DNA from: Planctellipticum sp942493135 | Lineage (GTDB): Bacteria; Planctomycetota; Planctomycetia; Planctomycetales; Planctomycetaceae | Length of the DNA: 64,000 nucleotides | NCBI GenBank assembly: GCA_942493135.1 | Contig: OW818684.1 | Location: 3,100,001 to 3,164,000, forward strand | Direction: 5' to 3' | Part shown: in pieces, positions 16,582 to 25,551 of the stretch | Numbering within the stretch: the stretch's first letter is position 1 | Layout of the letters: every line of letters begins with the position of its first letter | The notes under the pieces: model-generated | What the model was told of the DNA's origin: nothing | Database searches by the model: none | The model's input: the letters and a program-made list of their open reading frames with translations, nothing else | Program-made: the position numbers and the translations under genes

Positions 16582-18288
16582 ATGAAACGACTGCCGTTGT
16601 GGCTGATGGCCTGCCTTGCCAGCCTGTTGCTGGCATCGCCGGGCGAGGCCCAGGTCTCGTCCGCCGACGTGAAAGACCTGACGCTGGTCGTGGCCCGTGA
16701 CCTCCCCTGCGTCTGGCCGGTCGGCATGACGCCACTGGCGGTGGTTCCGACGCGGACGATTGGACTCAGCCCCTACCACCGCGACCTGCTGGTCATCGAC
16801 GAACACACCGGCACCCAGTGGGACGCCCCAGCCCACTTCGTCCCGCCGCCGGACTCGGGCCTCCCCGGCGCCGGACCGAACGGACTGATCACCGGCGAGA
16901 AGGTTCCCGTCTGGCAGTTTTGCGGCGAAGCCTGCGTGATCGATATCACCTCGCATTGCGACGACGCCCCGGCTGGAAGCAGCTTTCTCATCGGTCCCGA
17001 AATCGTCAAAGACTGGGAAGCGAAACACCGCCCGCTGCGCTTCGGGGACGTGGTCCTCTTCCGGAGCGACTATACCGACCGTTACTACCGGGCCTTCCCG
17101 GCCGGCGAGCGCTTTGTGTCGGACGCGCTGGCGAAGAAGTCACCCGGCTGGCCTGCTCCAAAACCGGAAACGATGTCGTACCTCGCCGATAAGGGGGTAC
17201 TGACGCTCGGCCTCGACGGCGCAAGCATGGGGCCATTGCCCGATCTGGCGGTCGCAACGCATCAGGCGGGGGGCAAGCGGGGGATGATCTGGACCGAGTG
17301 CGCCACGAATCTCGGTTCGCTCCCCACGACCGGCGCGTTCTACGCCATGCTCGCCGCCAAACACGCCGGCGGCTCCGGGGGCGAAGTGCGCTGCGTGGCG
17401 ATCACGGAACCGAAACTCGCGGCGAAACTGATCGACAGCGCCCGCCAGAAACACGTGGTGGACCTGTCCGTCACGCTCGACGAAGACCTGCCGATCACCT
17501 GGCCGGGGTATGGTCCCGGCGAAGAGGCGAGCCGGTATGTTTCGAAGACGCTCAATGCCTTCTCCGCGACGCGCGGCCCCTACTTCGCCATGACCCACCT
17601 GCTCGACAGCTTCGCAGGGACCCACGTGGTCCTGCCCGGCTACTCGCTCCCCCGTCCCGGCTTCGACAATCAGCAGTACGCCGCGCCGATTCGCGAACTG
17701 CTGAAGAAGTACGCATCCCAGTTCGGACCTCGCGGAACCAGTTCGCTGACGACCGATCAGGCACCGCTCGAACAATTGATGGGAGCAGCCCACGTGATCG
17801 ACGTCCGCAGTCTTGTCGGGACGACAAAAGTGGCCGACTGGCCCGCCTCACCCCGCATCACGCTCGACCTCATCCGCAAGCACGAAGCCAGTGGACGGCT
17901 GATCCAACGAGGCGAGGTCGTGATTTTCTCATCCGGCTACACCGACGATCACTTCCGGCCGCTTCCGGACGCTCCGGCCCTGGACCGACTGTTTGCCGCT
18001 CCGCTGGCGGGCAAGGCGGAAGGCTGGCCCGCGCCGACGCCCGAAGTCGTCGCATACCTCGCCGAGAAGGGCGTCCGCTGCATCGGCACCGACGGCCCCA
18101 CGCTGGGAGGCGTCGATCGCGAGAACGCGCTGTTCGTCAACTGGCTCGCCGCCTCGCGCGGGATCTTCGTCGTTGAATTCCTGACCAATGTCGCCGACCT
18201 CCGCGACAAAGACGCCTTCTTTCTGTTCGCACCGGTCAAGATCGAAGGGACCCGCGGCGGTTATGGCCGGGCCATCGCCTTGTACTGA
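16582..18288 (+). CDS. Secreted tandem cyclase-family (kynurenine-formamidase-like) protein
   Basis: A 568-aa protein with a signal peptide (about 1-24) and two similar cyclase-fold halves. Each half repeats the pattern VVLFRSDYTD/VVIFSSGYTD and then GWPAP-x-PE and YLA-x-KGV. The family metal motif is HxGTHxDxPxH. The first half has HTGTQWDAPAH (75-85), so the middle His is Gln79. The second half has FAGTHVVLPGY (344-354), which keeps only that middle His (H348). Family members hydrolyse amide or lactone bonds using Zn or Mn. A lactonase or amidase step is a reasonable guess, but the altered motifs make activity uncertain. The ribosome site is weak (GGAGCGA about 12 bases before the ATG). It lies 33 bp after the Ldh gene. 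Confidence 0.85.
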   Translation: MKRLPLWLMACLASLLLASPGEAQVSSADVKDLTLVVARDLPCVWPVGMTPLAVVPTRTIGLSPYHRDLLVIDEHTGTQWDAPAHFVPPPDSGLPGAGPNGLITGEKVPVWQFCGEACVIDITSHCDDAPAGSSFLIGPEIVKDWEAKHRPLRFGDVVLFRSDYTDRYYRAFPAGERFVSDALAKKSPGWPAPKPETMSYLADKGVLTLGLDGASMGPLPDLAVATHQAGGKRGMIWTECATNLGSLPTTGAFYAMLAAKHAGGSGGEVRCVAITEPKLAAKLIDSARQKHVVDLSVTLDEDLPITWPGYGPGEEASRYVSKTLNAFSATRGPYFAMTHLLDSFAGTHVVLPGYSLPRPGFDNQQYAAPIRELLKKYASQFGPRGTSSLTTDQAPLEQLMGAAHVIDVRSLVGTTKVADWPASPRITLDLIRKHEASGRLIQRGEVVIFSSGYTDDHFRPLPDAPALDRLFAAPLAGKAEGWPAPTPEVVAYLAEKGVRCIGTDGPTLGGVDRENALFVNWLAASRGIFVVEFLTNVADLRDKDAFFLFAPVKIEGTRGGYGRAIALY

Positions 18289-18321
18289 TTTCCGAGTCTC
18301 CCTCTACGAAGAGTTTTCGAC

Positions 18322-19128
18322 ATGAAACTGATCCGCTATCAGGACGCTCACGGACTGACCCACTTCGGCCGACAGCATGCCGACGGCAAGGTGACCCGCA
18401 TCGCCGGCGACATCTACGCCAATTACCAGGACACCGGCGAAGCCGCGACGGTCACGAAACTGCTCGCCCCGATCGAGCCGCGGGACATCCTCTGCATCGG
18501 ACTGAACTACCGGAAGCATGCGGCCGAGGGGGGCCAGGCAATTCCCGAACAGCCGATCCTGTTCATGAAGAACGTCGGCACGGTGCAGAACCCGGGCGAT
18601 CCAATTGTCCTGCCGCGCAAACTCCGGAGCGACGCCGTCGATTACGAATGCGAACTCGCCGTGGTGATCGGCAAGGCCTGCCATAACGTCTCCCGCGCGG
18701 ATGCATTGAAGTACGTCCTGGGTTACACCTGCGCCAACGACGTCAGCGCCCGCGACTGGCAGCTCAAGTGGGGAGGCGGACAGTGGTGCCGGGGGAAGAC
18801 GTTCGCCACGTTCTGCCCGCTCGGTCCGTGTCTGGTCACCGCCGATGAGATCCCCGATCCCAACGCCCTGGGGATCCGGACGGTCCTCAATGGACAGACC
18901 ATGCAGGACTGGAACACGAACGACATGATCTTCGACGTGCCGGCGCTGATCGAGTTCCTCAGCGGCAGCACGTTGCTGGTCCCCGGCACGGTGATCCTGA
19001 CCGGCACGCCCCACGGCGTCGGCGGCGCCCGCAAGCCCCCCGTCTTCCTGCAGCCCGGGGATACGGTCACCATCGAGATCGACCAGATCGGCGCATTGAC
19101 GAATCCCGTGATCGAGGAGCACCTCTGA
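18322..19128 (+). CDS. Fumarylacetoacetate hydrolase family protein
   Basis: A 268-aa FAH-fold enzyme. Relatives cleave or decarboxylate acylpyruvates, or hydrolyse 2,4-diketo-3-deoxy sugar acids to pyruvate plus a second acid. The divalent-metal ligands are visible as E109 and E111 in DYECELAVVIG and D140 in NDVSARDWQ. The N-terminal lid segment ILCIGLNYRKHAAE is typical. With the upstream dehydrogenases and a downstream 2-oxoacid dehydrogenase, a C-C cleavage that yields pyruvate or another 2-oxoacid is a consistent reading. Substrate assignment is inference. Confidence 0.92.
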   Translation: MKLIRYQDAHGLTHFGRQHADGKVTRIAGDIYANYQDTGEAATVTKLLAPIEPRDILCIGLNYRKHAAEGGQAIPEQPILFMKNVGTVQNPGDPIVLPRKLRSDAVDYECELAVVIGKACHNVSRADALKYVLGYTCANDVSARDWQLKWGGGQWCRGKTFATFCPLGPCLVTADEIPDPNALGIRTVLNGQTMQDWNTNDMIFDVPALIEFLSGSTLLVPGTVILTGTPHGVGGARKPPVFLQPGDTVTIEIDQIGALTNPVIEEHL

Positions 19129-19135
19129 TTGAGAT

Positions 19136-19168
19136 GGTAGGGTGAGTCGAGTCCGCGAGGCTCACCTC
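19136..19168. repeat. REP-like palindrome (gap before the DUF1549/1553 gene)
   Basis: TAG then GGTGAG...CTCACC (19141-19166) around CGAG/CGAGG. Read on the minus strand it is a stem-loop followed by CCTAC. A near-identical copy is at 22330-22355 on the other side of the same gene. It occupies most of the gap between the FAH gene and the next start. Confidence 0.7.
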
Positions 19169-19207
19169 GTCTCAATTCGATCCTGCGAAGATCGGAGTCT
19201 GGAATCC

Positions 19208-22200
19208 ATGCGAGAATACGTTGCAGCCATGAGCCGCCTCGGCCTGTTCGTGCTGATCGTGTCGGCATGGGTTCCGGCGTTTGTCTCGGCAGACGACCCT
19301 GTCGACTTCAACCGCGACATCCGCCCGCTCCTTTCGGACAACTGCTTCCAGTGTCACGGTCCGGACGCCAACCAGCGCAAGGCTGAACTCCGCCTCGACC
19401 ACGCAGACGGCGCCCGCACCGTACTGACCGCCCGCAATCCCGCGGAAAGTGAGATCTATCGGCGGATCACATCCGCGGACGCCGACGAGGTGATGCCTCC
19501 GCCGGACTCGGGTCGCGTTCTAACGTCGGCCCAGAAAAACTCCATCCGAAGCTGGATCGAACAGGGGGCCGAGTGGCGCGGGCACTGGGCGTTCGAACCG
19601 CCGCAGCGTCCGAAGGCGCCCGCCGTCGGCCATCCGGAGTGGTTGCGGAGCCCGATCGACGCATTCATCCTCCGACGGATTGAAGCGGAACAGCTCGCAC
19701 CCGCAGAACCGGCGGATCGAATCACGCTGCTGCGGCGGGCGACCCTGGACCTGACGGGGTTGCCCCCCACGCCCGAGGAAGTCGACCACTTTCTGCACGA
19801 TGACCGTCCCGATGCCTGGGAACGCGTCATCGACCGGCTCCTGGCATCGCCCCGCTATGGGGAGCGGATGGCGGTCCGCTGGCTCGACGGGGCCCGCTAT
19901 GCCGACACCAGCGGCTACCAGAGCGACGGCGAGCGGATCATGTGGCGCTGGCGGGACTGGGTGATTGAAGCTTACAACCGCAATCAGCCCTTCGATCAGT
20001 TCACGGCCGAACAACTCGCCGGGGACCTGCTGGAGAACCCCACGCTCGACCAGCAGATCGCCAGCGGATTCAACCGGAACCACCGCGGCAACTCCGAAGG
20101 GGGGATCATTCCCGAAGAATACGCGGTCGAATACGTCGTCGATCGCGTCGAAACCACGTCAACCGTCTGGCTCGGCCTGACAATGGGCTGTGGCCGCTGC
20201 CACGACCACAAATTCGACCCGATCTCTCAGCGCGAGTTCTACCAGGTCTTTGCCTGCTTCAATAACGTCCCCGAATCCGGCCGGGCGATGAAGTACCAGA
20301 ACTCGCCGCCGTATATCCCGACGCCGACGCGAGACCAGCAGCGGCAGCTCGTCACGCTCGAAGAACAGCTTGCGACAGCAGCGCGCGTGTTCGATGGTCT
20401 GCAACCCGAGCTGGCCCGCGACCAGGCCCGGTGGGAGCACGAGGTCGACCGCCAGCGACTGCCCCTCGTCCCCGATCCGGCCAGTCAGCAAGTACGATCT
20501 TCGCCGGGCGATCCCGCGATCGCCGATAAGGCATTCTACTCTTCGGGCAAGACCGACCGTGGACACCACGTCAACGGCGTTCACTCCGTTGGCGTCGGCT
20601 ACCACGACACGGGGGACTTTGGCTTCCTCGACAAATTCACGCTCTCCGCCTGGATCTATCCGCGCGGGCCCAACGGGGGCGCGATCCTCTCGAAGATGAC
20701 CGACGTCCCGCAAGGAGACGGTTACGCCCTCGTCCTCGATAACGGCAAGCTGCAGGTCAACCTCGTCAAACGCTGGCTCGACGACGCGCTGCGCGTGGAA
20801 TCGGTGGAGTCGCTGCCTGCCGATCAGTGGAGTCACGTGCTGGTGACCTACGACGGCTCCCGCGTCGCCAGCGGAGTCGCGGTCTACTTCAACGGCCAGC
20901 GTCAGCCGCTGAAGGTGAATCTCGATCTCCTCAATCAGACGTTCGCCACGAAGGAACCGGTCCGCATCGGCGGCGGCAATGGACCGAAGGGACTGTTCCA
21001 CGGCGTCATCGACGACGTCCGTGTCTTCAAGGATCTGCTGACTCCCGACGAAATTGCGATTGTCTCTCTGCCCGACTCGGTCGCCGAGCTGCTGGCGACT
21101 CCGGTCGACAGACGGACGCCCGCCCAAGCGACAAAGCTCCGTGCAACGTACCTCGCGCACGGGGCTCCGGAGCCCATCCGCCAGGCACACCAGCACGTGC
21201 AGGAACTGACCCGCCAGCGGCAGGAGCTGATCGAGAGTGTTCCCACCACAATGGTCATGCAGGAGTTGCCCGAACCCCGCCCGACGCACGTCCTGCTGCG
21301 CGGCGAATACAACCGGCCGGGCGAACGTGTCACTTTCGGGCTTCCCGCCTGCCTGCCTCCTCTGCCCGAAAATCAGCCCGCAAACCGGCTCGGCTTCGCC
21401 GGCTGGCTGACCGATCCGCACCATCCCTTGACCGGACGCGTGGCCGTCAATCGGCTCTGGCAGATGCTGTTCGGCGCCGGCATCGTGAAGACCGTCGACG
21501 ACTTCGGAGCGCAAGGGGAGTGGCCCAGCCATCCGGAACTGCTCGACTGGCTCGCCGTCGAATATGCGGAAGACTGGGATACCAAACGCGTGCTGCGTCA
21601 GCTTGTCACGTCCGCGACCTATCGCCAGTCTTCGCGAATCACGCCCGAGCTTCTGCAGCGCGACCCGGACAACCGCCTGCTGGCGCGCGGCCCGCGCCAG
21701 CGGCTTTCGCCCGAAATGGTCCGCGATCAGGCCCTCTTCGCGGCAGACCTGCTCGTCGAGCAGCTCGGCGGTCCGTCTGTCAAACCCTATCAGCCGGAAG
21801 GTCTCTGGAAGGAGCTGGCCGACGCGGATTACGTCCAGGATCACGGTCCCAGCCTCTATCGCCGGAGCATGTATACGTTCTGGAAACGGACGATTCCGCC
21901 GCCGACGATGCTCACCTTCGACGCCGCCGGCCGCGAGACCTGCATCGTCCGCGAGACCCGGACGAATACGCCCCTGCAGGCGCTGACGCTGATGAACGAC
22001 GTCACGTTTGTCGAAGCCTCCCGCGTCCTTGCTCAGCGCGCGACGCGGGAGTCGAATCCGACTCCGGAAGCCCGGCTGACACGCGCCTTCCGCCTGGCCA
22101 CCTCACGCAACCCACGACCGCAGGAGCTCACACTGCTGACCGCCGGCTGGCAATCCCAGCTCAAACACTTTCAGCAGCATCCCGCAGCCGCCGAACAACT

Positions 22201-22315
22201 GCTCAACCAGGGAGAATCGCCCCGCAGCCTGGAACTCGATCCCGCTGAGCGGGCTGCGCTGACCGCGATGGCCGGCGTGATGCTCAATCTCGATGAAACG
22301 ATCACCAAAGAATGA
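19208..22315 (+). CDS. DUF1549/DUF1553 planctomycete cytochrome with LamG domain
   Basis: An exported protein of about 1035 aa. After the signal peptide (about 1-28) comes a PSCyt1 haem site, CFQCH at 46-50. The DUF1549 domain follows (SPIDAFILRRIEAEQL, RRATLDLTGLPPT, RYGERMAVRWLDGARYADT) with a second CxxCH (CGRCH in GCGRCHDHKFDPIS). A concanavalin/LamG-like domain sits at about 485-630 (LSAWIYPR, DQWSHVLVTYDG, GVIDDVRVF). The C-terminal DUF1553 domain has NRLWQMLFGAGIVKTVDDFGAQG and ETRTNTPLQALTLMND. It probably transfers electrons and binds carbohydrate outside the cytoplasm. I chose ATG 19208; ATG 19229 is an alternative. The next gene is its usual partner, DUF1501. Confidence 0.93.
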   Translation: MREYVAAMSRLGLFVLIVSAWVPAFVSADDPVDFNRDIRPLLSDNCFQCHGPDANQRKAELRLDHADGARTVLTARNPAESEIYRRITSADADEVMPPPDSGRVLTSAQKNSIRSWIEQGAEWRGHWAFEPPQRPKAPAVGHPEWLRSPIDAFILRRIEAEQLAPAEPADRITLLRRATLDLTGLPPTPEEVDHFLHDDRPDAWERVIDRLLASPRYGERMAVRWLDGARYADTSGYQSDGERIMWRWRDWVIEAYNRNQPFDQFTAEQLAGDLLENPTLDQQIASGFNRNHRGNSEGGIIPEEYAVEYVVDRVETTSTVWLGLTMGCGRCHDHKFDPISQREFYQVFACFNNVPESGRAMKYQNSPPYIPTPTRDQQRQLVTLEEQLATAARVFDGLQPELARDQARWEHEVDRQRLPLVPDPASQQVRSSPGDPAIADKAFYSSGKTDRGHHVNGVHSVGVGYHDTGDFGFLDKFTLSAWIYPRGPNGGAILSKMTDVPQGDGYALVLDNGKLQVNLVKRWLDDALRVESVESLPADQWSHVLVTYDGSRVASGVAVYFNGQRQPLKVNLDLLNQTFATKEPVRIGGGNGPKGLFHGVIDDVRVFKDLLTPDEIAIVSLPDSVAELLATPVDRRTPAQATKLRATYLAHGAPEPIRQAHQHVQELTRQRQELIESVPTTMVMQELPEPRPTHVLLRGEYNRPGERVTFGLPACLPPLPENQPANRLGFAGWLTDPHHPLTGRVAVNRLWQMLFGAGIVKTVDDFGAQGEWPSHPELLDWLAVEYAEDWDTKRVLRQLVTSATYRQSSRITPELLQRDPDNRLLARGPRQRLSPEMVRDQALFAADLLVEQLGGPSVKPYQPEGLWKELADADYVQDHGPSLYRRSMYTFWKRTIPPPTMLTFDAAGRETCIVRETRTNTPLQALTLMNDVTFVEASRVLAQRATRESNPTPEARLTRAFRLATSRNPRPQELTLLTAGWQSQLKHFQQHPAAAEQLLNQGESPRSLELDPAERAALTAMAGVMLNLDETITKE

Positions 22316-22327
22316 CTCTGAGTTCGC

Positions 22328-22357
22328 AGGGTGAGTCGAGCCTTCGAGGCTCACCGG
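22328..22357. repeat. REP-like palindrome (gap before the DUF1501 gene)
   Basis: GGTGAGTCGAG...GAGGCTCACC at 22330-22355, nearly the same as the copy at 19141-19166. It is preceded by GCA instead of TAG, which gives CCTGC on the other strand. It fills the short gap between the two cytochrome-complex genes. Confidence 0.7.
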
Positions 22358-22382
22358 AATCTTCCCAACCGGCCACAACGCC

Positions 22383-23822
22383 ATGACTGACGAGCTCCCC
22401 CTGATCAACCGCCGCGCCATGTTCGGCCAGGCCGGACTCGGTGCTGTTGCACTGCAGACGCTGCTCCGTGCCAGCGGTCAGGCACAGGATGCGCCTCCGG
22501 CCCAAGGCCTCCCCGGCTTGCCGAACCTGCCAGTCCGCGCGAAGCGGGTGATCTACCTCTTCCAGTCGGGCGCGCCCTCGCAGATGGATCTGTTCGACTG
22601 GAAGCCGCGGCTGGCCGAACTCCGCGGAACCGAACTCCCCGACTCGATCCGTAAGGGCCAGCGTCTCACCGGCATGACCGCCTCACAGACGTCTTTCCCC
22701 GTCGCTCCCAGCAAGTACAAATTTGCCCGGCACGGCGAGAGCGGGGCCTGGCTCAGCGAACTTCTCCCGCACACTGCGCAGGTCGCCGACCGCCTCTGCT
22801 TCATCAAGTCGATGTATACCGAGGCGATCAATCACGATCCCGCCGTGACCTTCTTTCAGACGGGGGCTCAGCTTGCCGGTCGGCCGAGCATCGGAGCGTG
22901 GCTGTCGTATGGCCTGGGGACCGAGAACCGCGATCTCCCCGCGTTCGTGGTCATGATCTCCCGGGGCTCCGGTAATCCCAACGATCAGCCGCTGTACGAC
23001 CGGCTCTGGGGGAGCGGCTTTCTCCCGTCCCGATACCAGGGAGTCAAGTTCCGCTCGGTCGGGGATCCCGTGCTGTATCTGTCGAATCCTCCGGGGCTCG
23101 ATGCGCCTTCGCGCCGGCGGTTTCTCGACGATCTGGCGGGGCTCAACCGGCTCAAACTCGAAGAAGCTGGCGACCCCGAAATCGCTACGCGGATGGCTCA
23201 GTACGAGATGGCTTTCCGCATGCAGACGTCCGTCCCCGAGCTGACTGATGTCTCCAGCGAGCCGGAACACATCTTCGAGATGTATGGCCCCGATTCCCGC
23301 AAGCCCGGCACGTTTGCCGCCAACTGCCTCCTCGCCCGCCGGCTTGTCGAACGGGGCGTCCGCTTCGTCCAGCTCTTCCACCGCGGCTGGGATCAGCACT
23401 CGAAACTCCCGCAGCAGATCGGCGGGCAGTGTCGTGATACCGACCAGCCCTCCGCCGCGCTGATCCGCGACCTCGCCCAGCGCGGACTGCTCGACGACAC
23501 GCTGGTCGTCTGGGGGGGCGAGTTCGGTCGCACCGTCTACTGCCAGGGGACGCTGACCGCCGACGACTACGGCCGCGATCACCACCCGCGCTGCTTCACC
23601 ATGTGGCTTGCGGGCGGAGGGATCAAACCCGGCACGACTTACGGCGCGACCGACGACTACTCGTACAACATCGCCGAGAACCCGGTCCACGTCCACGACC
23701 TGCATGCAACGATGCTGCATTGCCTGGGAATCGATCACACGAAGCTCACGTTCAAGTTCCAGGGACGGCACTACCGCCTGACCGACGTCCATGGCCGGGT
23801 CATCCCAGAAATCCTCGCCTGA
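22383..23822 (+). CDS. DUF1501 secreted protein
   Basis: A 479-aa DUF1501 protein, the standard partner encoded after DUF1549/DUF1553 cytochromes in planctomycetes. The N-terminus has a twin-arginine-like export signal (NRRAMFGQAGLGAVALQTLL). Family segments include VIYLFQSGAPSQMDLFDWKP, HGESGAWLSELLPHTA, FVQLFHRGWDQHSKL, GEFGRTVYCQG and GRDHHPRCFTMWLAGGGIK. The fold is related to the sulfatase/alkaline-phosphatase superfamily, but the catalytic function is not established. Co-occurrence with the preceding cytochrome suggests a shared complex on the outer side of the cytoplasmic membrane. Confidence 0.94.
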   Translation: MTDELPLINRRAMFGQAGLGAVALQTLLRASGQAQDAPPAQGLPGLPNLPVRAKRVIYLFQSGAPSQMDLFDWKPRLAELRGTELPDSIRKGQRLTGMTASQTSFPVAPSKYKFARHGESGAWLSELLPHTAQVADRLCFIKSMYTEAINHDPAVTFFQTGAQLAGRPSIGAWLSYGLGTENRDLPAFVVMISRGSGNPNDQPLYDRLWGSGFLPSRYQGVKFRSVGDPVLYLSNPPGLDAPSRRRFLDDLAGLNRLKLEEAGDPEIATRMAQYEMAFRMQTSVPELTDVSSEPEHIFEMYGPDSRKPGTFAANCLLARRLVERGVRFVQLFHRGWDQHSKLPQQIGGQCRDTDQPSAALIRDLAQRGLLDDTLVVWGGEFGRTVYCQGTLTADDYGRDHHPRCFTMWLAGGGIKPGTTYGATDDYSYNIAENPVHVHDLHATMLHCLGIDHTKLTFKFQGRHYRLTDVHGRVIPEILA

Positions 23823-23864
23823 CTGACAACCCGCGCTGCCGCCAACATCGATTGACTCTGCACC

Positions 23865-25454
23865 ATGTCGCAACCGCCATCGCCGGACAGCAATATTCCC
23901 CCGTGGGAGGTCGCCGACCTGCCGGAACCTCAGCCGCTCCGCTGGAGCAACTGGACCCGGTTCATCGGCCCAGGCATCGTGATGATGGGGATTCAGATCG
24001 GCGGCGGCGAATGGCTCCTCGGGCCGGAAGTCACCGCCCGCTACGGCGGCAGCCTGATGTGGATCGCCACCGTCGCCATCGTCCTGCAGGTCTTCTACAA
24101 TCTCGAATGCGGCCGGTACGCCCTCTACTGCGGCGAGCCGATTTTCACCGGCTTCATGCGGACCAGTCCGGGTCCGCGGTTCTGGATGAGCGTGATCCTG
24201 CTGCTCAACCTGAGCGCCCTGATCCCCGGCCTGTCGACGCACGCCGCCGCGATGACTGCGGCGTTGTGGCTCGACCGCCCGCCCCTGGAGGCAGACCGGG
24301 GGCTCGTGACCGTGCTGGCCTACGTCTATCTGGTGGCGGTTGCGCTTCCCGTCCTGATCGGCGGGAAAGTTTACAATATGCTGCAGCTCATCATGACCCT
24401 GAAAGTCGTGGTGGTCCTCAGCTTCTGTCTTGCCATCGGCCTTTTCTGCGTCAGTCCCGCCAACTGGTGGAATGTCTTCAGCGGCTTCGTGAAATTCGGC
24501 TCGGTCCCGACGATCGTCGACGGGCATGACAGCACCGTCAACATCTTCCAACACTGGTGGACCGACGGCGGCTGGCCGCTGGTCTCGCTGGCCAATATCG
24601 CCGTACTCGGCGCATTCGCCGGCTATGCCGGCGGCGGCGGGCTGGCCAACGCGACTTACAGCAACTTCGTCCGCGATAAGGGCTGGGGCATGGGGAGCGT
24701 CGTCGGGGCGATCCCCAGCGCCGTCGGCGGCCACAACGTCACGCTGAGCCACGTCGGCAAGGTGTTCGAGATCACGCCCGAGAACCGCCGGCGCTGGAGC
24801 ACCTGGTGGCGGTACATTCTCGTCGACCAGGTCTACGTCTGGGCCCCCGGCTGCTTCATGGGGATGGCGCTTCCGGCGCTCCTCTCGCTGGAATTCGCCC
24901 CGAACTCCAGCCTGACGGGCGTCAAGCTCGACTGGTCGCAGTCGCTGATCACCGCCGACGGCATTCGCCATGCCCCGCAGTTTTCTCCGAAACTGGCCGG
25001 CGCTCTGTGGATCCTGACAGTCTGCGTCGGGATGCTGGTGATGCTCCCAAGCCAGATGTCGATCGTCGATGACTTCAGCCGGCGCTGGACCGATATCCTC
25101 TGGTCCGGCAGCCGCCGCATCCGGGGCAGCCTCCGCGGCAATTCCGTCAAGCGGATCTACTACACGATCCTCGGGACTTACGTCGCCTGGACCGTCGTCG
25201 CCACCTACCTTTTCAGCACGTATGGCACGCCGAAACTGATGACGCTGGTCATCGCGAACCTCAACAACCTGGCGCTCGGAGTGACGGCCTTTCATCTCCT
25301 CTGGATCAACAGCACGCTGCTGCCGCCGGCGCTCCAACCGCGCTGGTATCACCGGCTGGGCCTCATCGGCTGCGGCACGTTCTATCTCGGTATGGCGTGG
25401 CTCGTGTTCGCCACGAAACAACTCCCGATCCTGTGGGAACTACTGGGAGTTTAA
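23865..25454 (+). CDS. Nramp-like membrane transporter (atypical)
   Basis: A 529-aa integral membrane protein with about 11-12 hydrophobic segments in the LeuT/Nramp fold family. The first helix reads GPGIVMMGIQIGGGEWLLGPE. Canonical Nramp metal transporters have DPGN in this helix, and here GGGEW (46-50) replaces it. That argues against simple Mn/Fe transport and for another substrate. A further conserved-looking unwound segment is AIPSAVGGHNVTLSHVG. The position inside a catabolic run, after surface cytochromes and before cytoplasmic oxidoreductases, suggests it imports the pathway substrate. That is inference. Confidence 0.8.
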   Translation: MSQPPSPDSNIPPWEVADLPEPQPLRWSNWTRFIGPGIVMMGIQIGGGEWLLGPEVTARYGGSLMWIATVAIVLQVFYNLECGRYALYCGEPIFTGFMRTSPGPRFWMSVILLLNLSALIPGLSTHAAAMTAALWLDRPPLEADRGLVTVLAYVYLVAVALPVLIGGKVYNMLQLIMTLKVVVVLSFCLAIGLFCVSPANWWNVFSGFVKFGSVPTIVDGHDSTVNIFQHWWTDGGWPLVSLANIAVLGAFAGYAGGGGLANATYSNFVRDKGWGMGSVVGAIPSAVGGHNVTLSHVGKVFEITPENRRRWSTWWRYILVDQVYVWAPGCFMGMALPALLSLEFAPNSSLTGVKLDWSQSLITADGIRHAPQFSPKLAGALWILTVCVGMLVMLPSQMSIVDDFSRRWTDILWSGSRRIRGSLRGNSVKRIYYTILGTYVAWTVVATYLFSTYGTPKLMTLVIANLNNLALGVTAFHLLWINSTLLPPALQPRWYHRLGLIGCGTFYLGMAWLVFATKQLPILWELLGV

Positions 25455-25461
25455 TCCGACG

Positions 25462-25531
25462 CAGGGTCCGCTGTGCGGACCGATTGATGTCACGTCAGTT
25501 ACACACTGCGGTCCGCACAGCGGACCCTACG
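25462..25531. repeat. Inverted pair of REP-like palindromes
   Basis: GGGTCCGCTGTGCGGACC at 25464-25481 has its exact reverse complement at 25510-25527, and each arm is itself a palindrome. The outer flanks are GCA and CTAC. The 28-bp spacer shows no gene. The whole unit fills the gap between the transporter and the SDR gene. It could fold into one long hairpin in the transcript and may attenuate or stabilise the mRNA. Confidence 0.8.
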
Positions 25532-25551
25532 GCCTTGGGAACTTTTCGCAC

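Noticed and set aside
20159..25421. Long minus-strand frames (561 and 912 aa) opposite DUF1549/1553, DUF1501 and the transporter
   Set aside because: Composition is Arg/Asp/Gly-rich antisense of real genes; no motifs.
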